Of a stretch of DNA of 64,000 bases, positions 25,301 to 36,121 are shown piece by piece. The DNA lies in the NCBI GenBank assembly GCA_921293015.1, contig OV121087.1:41526630-41590629 (forward strand). The letters run 5' to 3'. A program made the translations under genes and the position numbers. Position 1 is the first letter of the stretch. Every line of letters starts with the position of its first letter. The notes beneath the pieces are model-generated. The model saw only the letters and a program-made list of their open reading frames with translations, was not told where the DNA came from and made no database searches. Source of the stretch: Phorcus lineatus (lineage: Eukaryota; Mollusca; Gastropoda; Trochida; Trochidae).

Positions 25301-28300
25301 TATACCAATCGCTTATGGAGCATATAAATATTCCATCTTTCTTAGCTTTATTAAGATTATTAAAGAAGAAGATATTTATAAGGCCATGACCTGTGTGACT
25401 TTAGTCAGGGACAAACAAGATATATAATATATAGTTTAGAATCCTCATTAGAATGTACAGGTTTCTTCACTATCATCTTCAGGAGAAAAAAATGAAAATA
25501 GGCTTTAGGAGTGGCCCTAGAGGCCTTTCTTAGGTCACCAAATTTATAAATTTAGATCCTTAGTAGTCAAGGAATTGGTACACAAAATTATATAAGGACA
25601 CCGTCCCATGTCTGGCTAGATGAGGTGAAAAGTGAAATTGAATCACTTATTTGCTTGCAGTTTAATTCAATTGGCATAGAATATTTGATGTAGAAATTAT
25701 AATTGAAAATCTAAAAACACATTCTTTGTACATCATCTGTTATATATCCAGCACGAAACAGACAGATTTGATTTGTAGCCCGTATTTCACCTACTGTTAA
25801 GCACTCATTACAAGTTATGCCAAAATAAACTTTCCTTGCCTATTATTGATGTGTATATTATAGTCATAAAAGTATTTGTATTCAGTATTGAACATCCTTT
25901 GAAATTTATCAACTCAACCTTTTAAATATTCATAAAAACATCATGAAAGGCTTTTATGAAGTACAACCTACTGATCATCTAAGATATGCAAAGTGTTAAC
26001 AATTCCTCATGGTTAATGGTATTAAACTAAAACTTTGAAAAGGGAGGTGTTATCCATAGGTGGCTAGAAATTCATGTATTAAACACATGAAATATCTATT
26101 TTACACTCTACAAAACACACGTTTAGTTCTTTGAAGGCTAATGGCACCTATAATTATCACATATCAAATAATAAGAATCAATTGAATTCAATACAATCAA
26201 TATAATTGGATATAAGTGATGAAAGTAAATGTATTGTTTTCTTAATTGGGGACTCACTTGTATGTCTGTATATATACAAAAACATATTAAAGAATCCTCA
26301 CAAATAAATTCATTGATAGTCAATTTATTTATTTTATTTGAAGATTTTATTGAATTACAATAGCAGAAAAGTTTCAAGAGTGTCCATGTATTAGAGATTC
26401 TTTTCCATGTATGCAGCAAGGATATTCTCCAGATTAAACTGTCCCCTCTTGATACTGAATCTTGTAACTGAAAAATATAAATTGGAACCAAATTAAATAT
26501 GAGGCAAAAAAATATTGTTTCATTGTCATTATAGCTCCTCAAGTACTACAATATTAATTGTATTTAATGTTACAAACTAACATTTAAAATAACAAAGTAT
26601 AGTCAAAGTGGTTGCTCTCATAATTCAAACAATCATGGAACTTAATATTTGGTTAATCATAATCTACATTGGTAAAGGTGTGTTGTATAAACATTTATGA
26701 TTACAGCATTTTGCTTTTAAGATAGCTGAAATAAATAGGTTTTAAATTTAAGTTGGATTTCTTTTGCCTCTTTTACAGAATTGCTCAATCAAACTCTAGA
26801 AACAAAGTGACACTTTTCACCAAAAAAGTTTCATACAGCATTAACAACAGCTTAAGACATGGTACCTAACCAATAACCCTAAAGCCCCTTTGTTATCTCC
26901 TTATTTTCCCCCATGGTTAGGCCCTTCCACTACCTCTCCTCCCATTGAACCTGTTGTGACAATTGTCTTCCCTTTTCTCACTCATGGTAAACACAACTAT
27001 TAAGTAATATATCTAAACAAAAATTACCTTGACAAACATATTTCAACTTGATCATGTCTCAGTGGCATATATCTAATACTCTACATTATCTGCTGAAATA
27101 CATTAACAAAAAAATTAAAAAGTATATCATGCAATGATCCAAATCTTTAGATTGTGGCTGTTGTGCTTACCTGTAAACTTTCAAATAATGATAGAAAAGT
27201 GTCTCCACTCTCTCCTCCTGTATTGAGACACATGCCTGCAAAGAGAGAATCTTTTTTGAAAAAACACTTCTATATTTTAAACAATGTACATTTCATCCTT
27301 TTTTTCTTAAATTATTATTTTTTGGATAATTCTAGGCTACATCATGTATTTGTGCTTGTCAAATTAAAACCATACTTGCTCTGCTACTCTCTTTAGAAAC
27401 TTTTACCCAAATGAATAGATATGTACATGATCATATATTATTATTTTTATTTTTTTTTATTCTTTTATTTTCCGAAACTCCATACAAAAAACACATATTA
27501 GAATAACAGTTCCCAACATAAACAAATTTTACACAAGTAATATTTCATTAATGTATACAAGATATAATGGATAGGCAATCTTATATTCAAAATCAATTCC
27601 GACAGTAGGTTGAAAATAGTAATAATTAAAAACTAATCTAATACTTCAGACAAGAGTATGACAAATTGACCAGAAATTCATAAAGCTATCATATTTACAG
27701 TTTGTGAAGCGTTAAATCGGGCAACAAAATATGCAGTTTTAATATCCTCTTTAATATGTTTAAAATTTGGGATTTTCTCCTGTTGTTTCATTTTAAATAT
27801 ATTGTGTTTCACAATGTTTGTCAGTAAATTCAGAACATAGTTTCATATCATGATCATATATTAGATATTTATTACAAAAAGCCAGAAGGCTATTAACCAG
27901 CTGTCACCATCAGTTTGTAAGTGTAATTCGGAAGGCTCAATCTTTAAATTATCTACATGTATAAATATGATATTACAAAATGGGAATAATTCAGGTATTC
28001 TAACAGTCTTGAATAAAAATCAAATATTGAGCAGAGCAGCTTAGAAATAGAAGTGCTGGTAAATACAATTGATGGTGTTATATCAAATTGCTAACCAGAT
28101 CATTAAAATGACATAAATTCTCAATCAAATACTTACTGTTTATGTCTGTGACATGCCTGAAATCCAAAATAAAAATCATGACTTAGACTTTTGTTAAAAT
28201 GGTTTCAAACTTAATTTAACTAATCATTTACCTATTCTAGTTTCACATATATATTTTTTATAATCATATACAGATATAGCACCTTCAAATTTTCAAAAGG

Positions 28301-30455
28301 CGTGCATACCTAATCGATAAAGTTGGTATTATTGTCATATGTTTAAAAACATGGCACCTTCATCTAACATCAATAATCAATTAAGCTTGTCTTATTGGTT
28401 TTTGTTGTTGGAATATTGGCAAAGTAATTTGATTTATAAATAACATTTTAGAGATATGTTTAAACAATCACTAAAGTAAAATAATAAATTGATGTTAAAA
28501 TGATAGAATGATGGCAATTAAAGAAAAAAATATAATGAAAACATCGTATACGCCGATGCTTACCTGATTGAGGCTTGGTAAATTGAAGGCATCGGTCCAT
28601 TAATTATTCCCAGCACTGCCAGCAGCGGAGAGAAGTGATTCGAAGCGCCTGGAGTTGGAGAATCGTTTTTTCCTTTGCCGATTCAGACATAAAAATTTAA
28701 ACTCCTAAAAAAGGCTCTCTTAAATTACTATATGTGACTAATTTCCAAAAAACAACAGCTCCAGTTGCTTGTGGTAAGGTGGACACGTCTATAAATCCGA
28801 AACTTTTTTCGACCACGTTGTGATGTTTACAAACATGGTGTTGAAAGGAGTGTGAGGAGTTCGGTCGGAGTTCGGAGTTCGCTCAGTTGCTTATTTGCTG
28901 CGGCTACGAGGTCAAATGAAAGTCAAGGCCACTGTTATGGCAGACAAGACAACAGCAAAGCAGATGATTTTTGATAAAATGTATGCTAGCACTCGTAGAA
29001 ACAATAATTAGGTGCTGTTCTCATATTGTGAACATGTAGTTCGATGTCGCCGATCGAATCGAGCTCTCCATTGGTGTTGTCAACATTGCTGGAATCAATA
29101 AACGATGTTAAACGGTGAGTTTTTGCTGTTTTCCGTGAGTGGGGATTTTGGCCTGAAAATCTGGCGGTAGCAATTTTCGGGACGTCGTTGCATGTAACTT
29201 TTGAAATAATTACCCGATTTTGACAATCCATAGCTCGTTTTGTAGGGAAATCATTTAGCTTTCGAATCGTAGTGAACAATTTGTCCAGAAAAATTATTTT
29301 GGATGCGAAAACTGACTTTGTTCGAGCATGGGGTGGTTTGGTCGTTACATCCCTTTCCTTTTATATAGTAGTAGGGTAGGGTCTATGGGTATATATGTCT
29401 TTCTAAAGCTATTTCTAATCGATACACGCCCCTGTGGCGCCGATACTAATGATAGACCCATTTTTCATTGAGTTTACCACCTTTTTGTTATTTTTGTATT
29501 TGACAAAAGGTAAGCAATTGGCTATTTTCATTGGATATTCAGCTGGGAAATTTCATTTGTTCTACGTCATGTTTGTTCTATTTATTACTTAACATCAGTA
29601 ATTAAGCATACATGCCGAATATGTTTACTAAACGAAACATTTTCGTGACTTGGTGCTAACATTGCGGCGTGACAACAACGCAATATTTTGACCTCATATG
29701 ATAAGCGATATCACACTAGTTTACTATTGCCGTATAGAAAATGTCAAATGTTCTATCTATTATGTTTTCCAAATGTCGTACGCTAACTCTATGAATGGAG
29801 TGTCAAGATCGCTTTCCTTTCGCGGACATCTCATGACGTCATACAATTGTTTCTTGACGTTTAAGATGAAGCTATATGATTGTTGTGTAATTTCTCTATA
29901 AAAATATTAAATCGTTATTTCACTAAGTGAAAATACGGATTTTATTTTCATCGATAAAATGCATATTGCACCATTGAAAATATAATAAACTTCGGTATTT
30001 CACACGGACGAGTAACAAATATACATAACGAGAAAAATGTACACTCTGATAAAAATACGTCCATCGTTTTCGTTTGTCATTTTCTCTTGTAAAATATTGT
30101 TTATTCTTTTCTAGGTGAACGTGTAATGAAATCCTGGCAGCCATCAAGTGTTCCCGATTGCAACAAAGAGAACATAAGAGGTGTCAACAGTTTTGCAGTT
30201 TTGATATTCATTATTCTTGTATTTTTCTTATTTGTATGCTTTTGTATCTGCATGCATTGCCGAAAACGTCTTTGCATCCGACGTTCCAAAAACCAAAATC
30301 TTTTAAAACTGAAAACAATGAAATCCGGAACGAATGACGATATCAACAATGATGATGATGTTGATAGTGATGACAATGATTTTGATGTTGGTGATGATAA
30401 TGTTTATATACAACACGACAGCAACAGCAATCCGCGATATAAAAATACAATATGA
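22107..30455 (+). CDS. TNF-receptor-like type I membrane protein gene (partial model)
   Basis: Three exons fit in phase: 22107-22324 (enters phase 1, leaves phase 0), 22934-23030 (leaves phase 1) and 30115-30455 (enters phase 1, ends at TGA). The first carries a TNFR cysteine-rich domain, the second a degenerate continuation, the third a transmembrane helix and acidic tail. The product would be a short TNFR-family surface protein without a death domain, about 220 residues excluding the unlocated signal-peptide exon. The second intron holds the 6.4-kb transposon 23048-29436. Splice choices were made by eye; an alternative start at 29449 would give a separate small membrane protein using the last exon. 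Confidence 0.5.
22934..23030 (+). CDS. Exon: second, degenerate cysteine-rich segment
   Basis: The frame FMMTLLSCICRFRPMRYRVN then CNPIASTNNRKT matches the second half of a TNFR repeat, with RYRV and CNP at the expected place. The donor taken is ACTA|GTAATT, only about ten bases before the transposon target site (GCGCCGAT, 23040-23047). If not spliced there, the pre-insertion frame would run NCSADTNDRPIFH and stop, giving a soluble form. The acceptor is weaker than for the first exon. Confidence 0.4.
23048..23592 (+). repeat. Left terminal inverted repeat
   Basis: 545 bp, the inverse of 28893-29436. It contains a 97-codon open frame (23205-23498) identical in protein to that in the other arm; the frame opens with TTG, not ATG. 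The inner edge is just after gccgcagcaaat. Confidence 0.93.
23593..26300. other. Transposon interior, left part: nothing recognisable
   Basis: About 2.7 kb of very AT-rich sequence with no transposase-like frame, no repeat that I could align and no clear exon. Confidence 0.5.
26391..28690 (-). pseudogene. Spliced gene-like cargo inside the transposon
   Basis: On the minus strand four candidate exons have textbook junctions: 28564-28690 (ATG start, donor gtaagc), 28137-28156 (20 nt, atttcag...gtaagt), 27171-27235 (tttgcag...gtaagc) and 26391-26460. An AATAAA lies at 26346-26351. Readable peptides include DSPTPGASNHF then SPLLAVLGIINGPMPSIYQA in exon 1, and EERVETLFYHYLKVY / FSIKRGQFNLENILAAYMEK in the last two. 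The register is not continuous: exon 1 needs one extra A in its A6 run to join its ATG to the longer frame, and exons 2-3 offer conflicting frames. I read it as a captured, now damaged gene of unknown function; unknown exons could also restore the frame. Confidence 0.4.
27441..27848 (-). mobile_element. Retroposed insertion with 15-bp target duplication
   Basis: Perfect direct repeats CATGATCATATATTA (27426-27440 and 27849-27863) bound a 408-bp segment whose minus-strand 3' end is ggaaaataaaagaat followed by an A-rich tail. It sits between cargo exons inside the transposon, so it inserted after or together with the captured gene. It is likely a 5'-truncated LINE. Confidence 0.8.
28893..29436 (-). 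repeat. Right terminal inverted repeat
   Basis: 544 bp, near-identical inverse of 23048-23592, including the mirrored 97-codon frame at 28986-29279. The minus-strand sequence just inside (28700-28890) would be the 5' leader of the cargo gene, so this arm may act as its promoter (inference). Confidence 0.93.
29449..29509 (+). CDS. Possible alternative first exon (signal-peptide-like)
   Basis: ATG at 29449, five bases after the transposon's right target duplication, opens MIDPFFIEFTTFLLFLYLTK, a hydrophobic leader-like stretch, then a strong donor AAAAG|GTAAGC leaving phase 1. The next exon at 30115 enters in phase 1, so a 133-residue protein would result. Alternatively this is a former 3' extension of the TNFR exon and the match is chance. 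Confidence 0.3.
30115..30455 (+). CDS. Exon: transmembrane helix and acidic cytoplasmic tail
   Basis: The acceptor ttattcttttctag precedes GERVMKSWQPSSVPDCNKEN, then a strongly hydrophobic helix (SFAVLIFIILVFFLFVCFC), a basic stop-transfer segment (RKRLCIRRSK) and an Asp-rich tail (NDDDVDSDDNDFDVGDD) with a possible Tyr site, ending at TGA. The topology is that of the last exon of a type I membrane protein. No death domain or TRAF-binding motif is evident. Confidence 0.6.
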
Positions 30456-31359
30456 TGCCGAGAATATGTAAGGATAATTTGACTGAATAACCTATTGTCG
30501 ACAAGTAAACGATAGATTTTGTGACATATTTCTTCATAGATTAGTATATGAGGTTCACCATTTAAAAAATACGACTTAAGTTCCATTTGGACTGACATTT
30601 AACCAAAATTTACTTTTCTCCTTATGTCGAAACTACAGAACAACTGTTCTTCAGGAAGGACTCCACAAACAGAGAGCGTGATTTACATTATAACTCGCAG
30701 AACAGCATTTAAGCTAGGGACTCAAGGTATTCAAATAAATGTAACGTAATGTTGCTGTCGTGTGACGTCACAATAAATGACAGTAAGACGTATCTAATTA
30801 CGTGCCAGCTAAGGGGAGGGAATAAAAGTATCGCGTCGGGCCTACCAGGATGGATTTATGCGGTGAACAGGACAACCGTATGTCAAACTTTGAAATGATA
30901 AAAAGGAATTTTGATATTGAAAATGATAAGTGATTCTATTCTTCATTCTTCATGACATGACAGTATGATCTGAATATACAATAGTCAAGTTTTCTAATGC
31001 ATTACAGTAAACCGTAAATAAACTCTCATTGCTATAGCTTTCATTGCTTCTTGTTATCTCATAAGTAATTGTTTAACAGAGTTTGTCAGTCGTCGTAGAC
31101 AGTAGTCGCGGCGCGTGGGAGTTCTGATAAAACTGCGTCGCAGTATTGGTTTGAATAAGAGGTGTGAATATAACATGGATGTAGTATCATCGGGGTATTG
31201 GAATTTACATTATTTTACGTTCGCTTCCATCATTCAGCTTATTTATCAAATCGATAAGAAGCATCAACAATACTATTTACTGTGTATCAAGTGTGGTTTC
31301 TTTTGTATAGACGTTATGGCCTTTACTGATCAGAAAAGAAGGGCATAAAGGGTAAAGCG
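30456..31359. other. 3' flank of the TNFR-like gene; no further gene seen
   Basis: Possible polyadenylation signals (AATAAA) occur near 30737 and 30771. Nothing else is supported. Confidence 0.4.
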
Positions 31360-31675
31360 TCCTGCTAAATCAGCGTATATGAATCTTCTTTCGCTCCTTC
31401 CTATACCCTGATGTCATGCCAAAAGTCTCGATCGGCTGGATCGGTTTGATATTCTTGGCTTAGTTAACATGTTATTATTTCAACCAATGGAATGTCGTTA
31501 TGCAGGGAGCATGAAGCTGCTGTCTTGAAACTTAACGGATTTTCCATCCGGGTGGTGCCGCTGTTGCTGAATGCGAGTCGTCTCAAGCTAAATACGATAC
31601 GAGGCTTTTGGCTTGAAGGAGATCAGGGTATGTGGAAGGAGTGAGAGCGAATTCATATACGCCGATTTAGCAGGA
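31360..31675. mobile_element. MITE with ~70-bp inverted ends
   Basis: The left end TCCTGCTAAATCAGCGTATA is mirrored by tatacgccgatttagcagga at the right. The inversion continues inward with gaps through ctccttc..ataccctgat and gccaaaag(t/c)ctcg. No ORF and no clear target duplication. A related end is seen near 19826-19870. Confidence 0.7.
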
Positions 31676-32300
31676 TTGTAACATTAGAAATTATCTTACC
31701 TCTTTTATCTCGCTAACAATGATATTTAGTATATGAGCTGCGTGAGCTTCAGAAGCCAATACATCTTATGATTTGTGTAATCAGTATAGAAATGGTGAGA
31801 TTGGTCGGCCCTAAGGCCAAAGAACCAACCCAAAAAAAAGTCTTCGAAAGCTGTTGTATATTGTAGTATCTATACAGGTACTTGGCAACTATCACATGTA
31901 ATCAGCGTTACAACGATAACTCGGCATATGACTGAATATATCCTGTGTCTATATACAATGTAGCAAAAAAGTCAAATTCTTTATGGGCAACAGTCAGAAA
32001 TCTATGTCTCATGAACATATGAAATGCCATAGTTAGGTAATATTAACAGTTCACATGCTTGTTCGTTTAACTCTATGTTTCAAACAAATTTACTCCTTTT
32101 CACACACGGTATCGCTTTGTTTATAAATTCTTTTTACTACTTTATTTTGGAAAGGAAACTCGTAAACAGAACGGATTGTGATATTTTAAGAACGCTTCAA
32201 ACGTTTGTGGTACCATTCCCTTTCCATGTATGAACGCTCTCAAATTAGAGGTTGTTGAAGTCATGTATTTTCTCATAACAAATGGACAAATTTACTAGTT

Positions 32301-32482
32301 ATGGTATGATGGCTGATTTCTGCTATTTGCGTCTTCGGTGTTTCGTGTTATCCCAACCTAGGGCGAAATATCGAAATTTTCACCCTTTCGCTATTTCTTA
32401 TCGCATCTTCACTATTTTGCCCTAGGTTAGGATATCACGAAATAGCGAAGACGCGAATGGCAGAAATAAGCCACCATACCAT
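32301..32482. mobile_element. 182-bp foldback element
   Basis: Nearly perfect palindrome: ATGGTATGATGGCTGATTTC is mirrored by gaaataagccaccataccat, continuing inward through gcgtcttcg...tttcgtg.tatcc.aacctagggc. The whole element would fold into a ~75-bp hairpin. No coding capacity. Confidence 0.8.
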
Positions 32483-35400
32483 GTAGAAATGTGTTTAGTT
32501 CAAACAAACATCTGTAACTGTCAAGGTAATAGGTCTTGGTTGCATGGAGGAAGTTATATGCGTGTCCGTTTTTCAACTCTGTACCATAAGATACGAGAAG
32601 AGCCGAATTTAAATAGGTGAAGTCATGAGTAACTTATAAGCTTAGAACATTTTTTTGGGGTGGGGGGGAAGAATGACAATTCTCCTGTTCTTATACGCAT
32701 CAGAGAGAAAAATATCGGAAGATTCTTTTGGCAGAAACTGTGTTTTTTATTACCAAATACATATGCTTGTTAAATTAACATGTTGACTGCTAACTACGAG
32801 TTTGATCGTTGTATGTATCATTATGTGCTATTTATATTCAAGAACTGAATGTTGGTTTGTGTGATGAACGATGTCAAAGCTACGATCAAACTCTTGTGAA
32901 CCGCACCTTCTTTTAGGACTGAGCAATTGACACATTTGCTGATTATCACGAGGAGCTGCAATTGATGTTCAACGACAATTAAAACTAAGTTGTGTTAAAA
33001 TTAGTTCCATCTTGCCCCTTCATTGTCTCCAACAGACACAATAAAGTGAAGATACCCTCCAATAGTTTTCAACTAATGTCCAACCTCCAATAGTTTATCT
33101 AGGGGTTGCCAATTTTTTAATGGTAAATACATCTATAATGAGAAATAAACACATCAAAATTTACTTGAAGCAAAATAAGAAGGTTTTTGAATGAATTTGA
33201 AGTGTTTTGACACTCATTTAACGTAAATGTGACAATGGGTAGCGACCTCCAATAGTTACAATTGACTTAATTTAAGTTAGATATGGTCCTCATAAGTCTC
33301 CATAGCCAAACTAATGGAGTCTTTTTCGGACCATATCCTATTCTTATATACACGTGTGTTAGGGGAAAGGAAACTATGTAGACAAAATTCTTAGTACCAG
33401 AATATACCTCAAAGACATGATAAGAAGCGTCTTGTCTTAACGTCAATTTTTTTAACGACTTAAACGAATTGTTTCCCTAACTTTGCTGAACAAATATCTA
33501 TTGGAAGCATAAATAATAAGTAAATAATCATACATGTTGAAGGTTTATATGTTCTCTTGTTAACACTATTAATAAGACGTACATTTCATTTTGTTTTGTT
33601 TTAGAACAGTATCGTGATTATTGAAAGCAATTAACTTGTTTTCCCATAATTGATAGTATCATTATGGGAGACAAACGCGATGTGTGCATACAAAATATAC
33701 ATTATACCAGTTGACATACATTCCGGCTGGACGGCAGAAATCTCGCCCCAGTTTGATGAGCAAAAGCTCGCTCATGCCGTCTGATTTGAATGTAAACTCA
33801 CTATTGATTTAAAAATACGTTTAATCAATAGCCCAATGGCTATTAAGGTCAAAAGTGTGTTCGTAAATGGAAGTTGAATGATTATCAAATTTACAGGTTA
33901 CTGCAATAATTCATCAAAGGTTTATGTTCGGTATGTGATGCGTAACTACTTGATGCGCTCACTAATTATATCAACAAACTGTACATAAAGCGACTATTTT
34001 AGATCAATGTCCAGTACAATACATCGCGTGTTTTGATGAATTCAATTGTCATTTGGCAAAGCCGAGTCCAGAGTACATTGACACAGTTTTCTAGTGCTGG
34101 CTACTTTAAAATTGTATTTCCAGATACTCATAATTAATTAGACACGATAAAGTTATTTTGTACTCGTGTAACACGTAAAATGAATGTTTACACTTTTAAC
34201 CAATGTTTAAACAAGAATGTGCGAACTGCAGTTAGTTTTTTTCTAACATTGAATTCAAACAAAGGTATGTAAATTGGGAGTGGCTGAGCGAATAAGGGTT
34301 TTACATGTATACGCGAATAGAATGTGTAGAACATTTTATTATGCAATACGTTCCTTCCATCATATGGTTCCACATACTGTCAGAACGTAGACTTCCTAAA
34401 TGTTATATAGTCTTGATCAATAAACTTCGACAATCTCTTCGTCAAAACTATTGCTTCCGTCTTACAACCTTAAAAGAACGACAATTTGTGAGACTGTAGC
34501 GAAATGTATTTTTGAAGCTATTTAGTAAAGCGTTAACTTATTTTACATAGAAATAACTTTTGTTAATTTGTTTAATTGTGCGTCGACACATCTTTGAATC
34601 ATATATTTGTCTGTTTTATTGCCTTGTTTAACGAATTCAATGATAAATAAAGTTTTAAAAAGCACTTGCATCAAACTTCAATGTTGTTGAGTTGATTTCA
34701 GTTTTATTTAAAAACCACGTTGACAGTGAAACTGTGAAATAGAATGGCACAGACCAACAGAAGCACAGGCATTTGGACTGGATGATATCACCTACCACGC
34801 ACGGCATCTGTACGTGATAATTTCACATCGATCGGTGATGCCTCTTTGAAGATGAATATTCATGCATTGAAAACATACACCTTGGGCAACCGCCGCAACC
34901 GTACGAGTGACGTGCGATCTCGCCATACTCTCCCAATGTTTTCAAAACAATACGAGGTATTTTAAAAATATGTCGGAACATAAACACGTATGGTTGGTTG
35001 TGACAGGGCCTTCATCACCAAGATATCTTGCCTATTTCATTTGTCGCCTGTCTCTTAGACGACTCATTACTCCAAATTAAACATGTACAAGTATTGATAT
35101 TACATGAAGACAATATGGACCCCTTCCCAAACATGATCCAAAAAGTATCAGTTTACTCAACTTTGACCGAGGACATGTAGATGGAAAACGTTTGGTTGTA
35201 AGAGAAAGGTTTGATCAGGAGTCACAGCTCCGTACAGCTGCATACCGAAAGTTTGTCCACTTGCCATTGAATCATAGAGCAAACATCATGTAATTTGGGT
35301 TTCGTTTCACTGTCCATGTGTGAAGTAGACATTCATGAACTCTTTTTGGTATCGTCTGGTCTCTGGTGCAAAAATTGATAAAGACAGAGGGTGTCACGTT

Positions 35401-35840
35401 TTCGAAATTTCGATTTCGTTAAATGTCAAATAACGAAATTTCCATATCGACTCTCTGAGATTCAAAACAACACAATCATATTTACTTTGTGTTAAGGTAC
35501 AAACGTGACGTATTTTATAAGAAGATGATAACTTATAGATTTTATGGACAAAAATAAGAATTAGTGTTTTAAGAATTTTGAGCCTTGGTCACTTCTATGA
35601 CCTGGCAAAACTGCTACGGGTAATTGTGGGGTACGATAAATATTTGCCTTAAAGAAGAATGGATCTGCATATGTGTATTGAAAATTCAATATTATACGTT
35701 TGTTTTTCGCAAAGCTACGATACCTCAAAGACATCTCAAAATACATGATATTTGCACTATAATATACAGGTATGTGAACAAACTGTTGGCGTGCAGCTGT
35801 ATATATATACAAAAAGAAAGCCAATTTGACATTATCTTAA
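32483..35840. other. Noncoding AT-rich stretch
   Basis: Three copies of CCTCCAATAGTT occur at 33057, 33084 and 33246. No gene, RNA or element is otherwise supported. Confidence 0.4.
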
Positions 35841-35844
35841 AATA

Positions 35845-35990
35845 CCATAAAGGGGTAGTAACGTGTTTTGTTTAGATAAATAATGTACCATGATCGTAAA
35901 CCTTTGCAAATCCAATTTCTTACCTCAAATGATTTAAAGTGTTCACACAATACTGGTATCCAGTGGTTATTGCTTACAAAAATGACAATT
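35845..35990 (+). repeat. Dispersed repeat family A, partial copy
   Basis: Shares 'taaaggggtagtaacgtg...gtttagataaa' with 59881-59920 and 'gtaccatgat...tacctcaaatgatttaaa.tgttcac' with 60000-60065, with a shorter middle part. Confidence 0.45.
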
Positions 35991-36121
35991 TCCGCTACGA
36001 AAGATGATTGGGTTTAGTAATGAGATGGTATGATCCTCTAAAGATAATGTAATTGTCATAAACTGATGTTTACTGAGCAAAATCTGAATTTTGGCGACAA
36101 GTAATAATCCTACTCTAACTG

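Larger units (their letters stand above)
23048..29436. mobile_element. 6.4-kb DNA transposon with ~545-bp terminal inverted repeats
   Basis: The ends CACAGGGGCGTGTATCG are perfect inverses and are flanked by an exact 8-bp duplication GCGCCGAT (23040-23047 and 29437-29444). The inverted repeats run 23048-23592 and 28893-29436 and differ at only a handful of positions (for example one C/T in the mirrored frame and a 6A/5A run), so the insertion is recent or the arms are being homogenised. An 8-bp duplication fits hAT, P or some Mutator-like elements; very long TIRs favour a Mutator-like relation, but I see no transposase and cannot assign the superfamily. The interior is AT-rich and carries spliced-gene-like exons. 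Confidence 0.9.

Noticed and set aside
26138-26542. 134-codon minus-strand frame
   Set aside because: Composition is low-complexity AT-rich past the first 30 codons and it overlaps the better-supported last cargo exon in another frame with a stop and AATAAA.
33057-33257. Three CCTCCAATAGTT copies as a regulatory array
   Set aside because: Spacing is irregular and there is no nearby gene; chance or a decayed repeat is enough.
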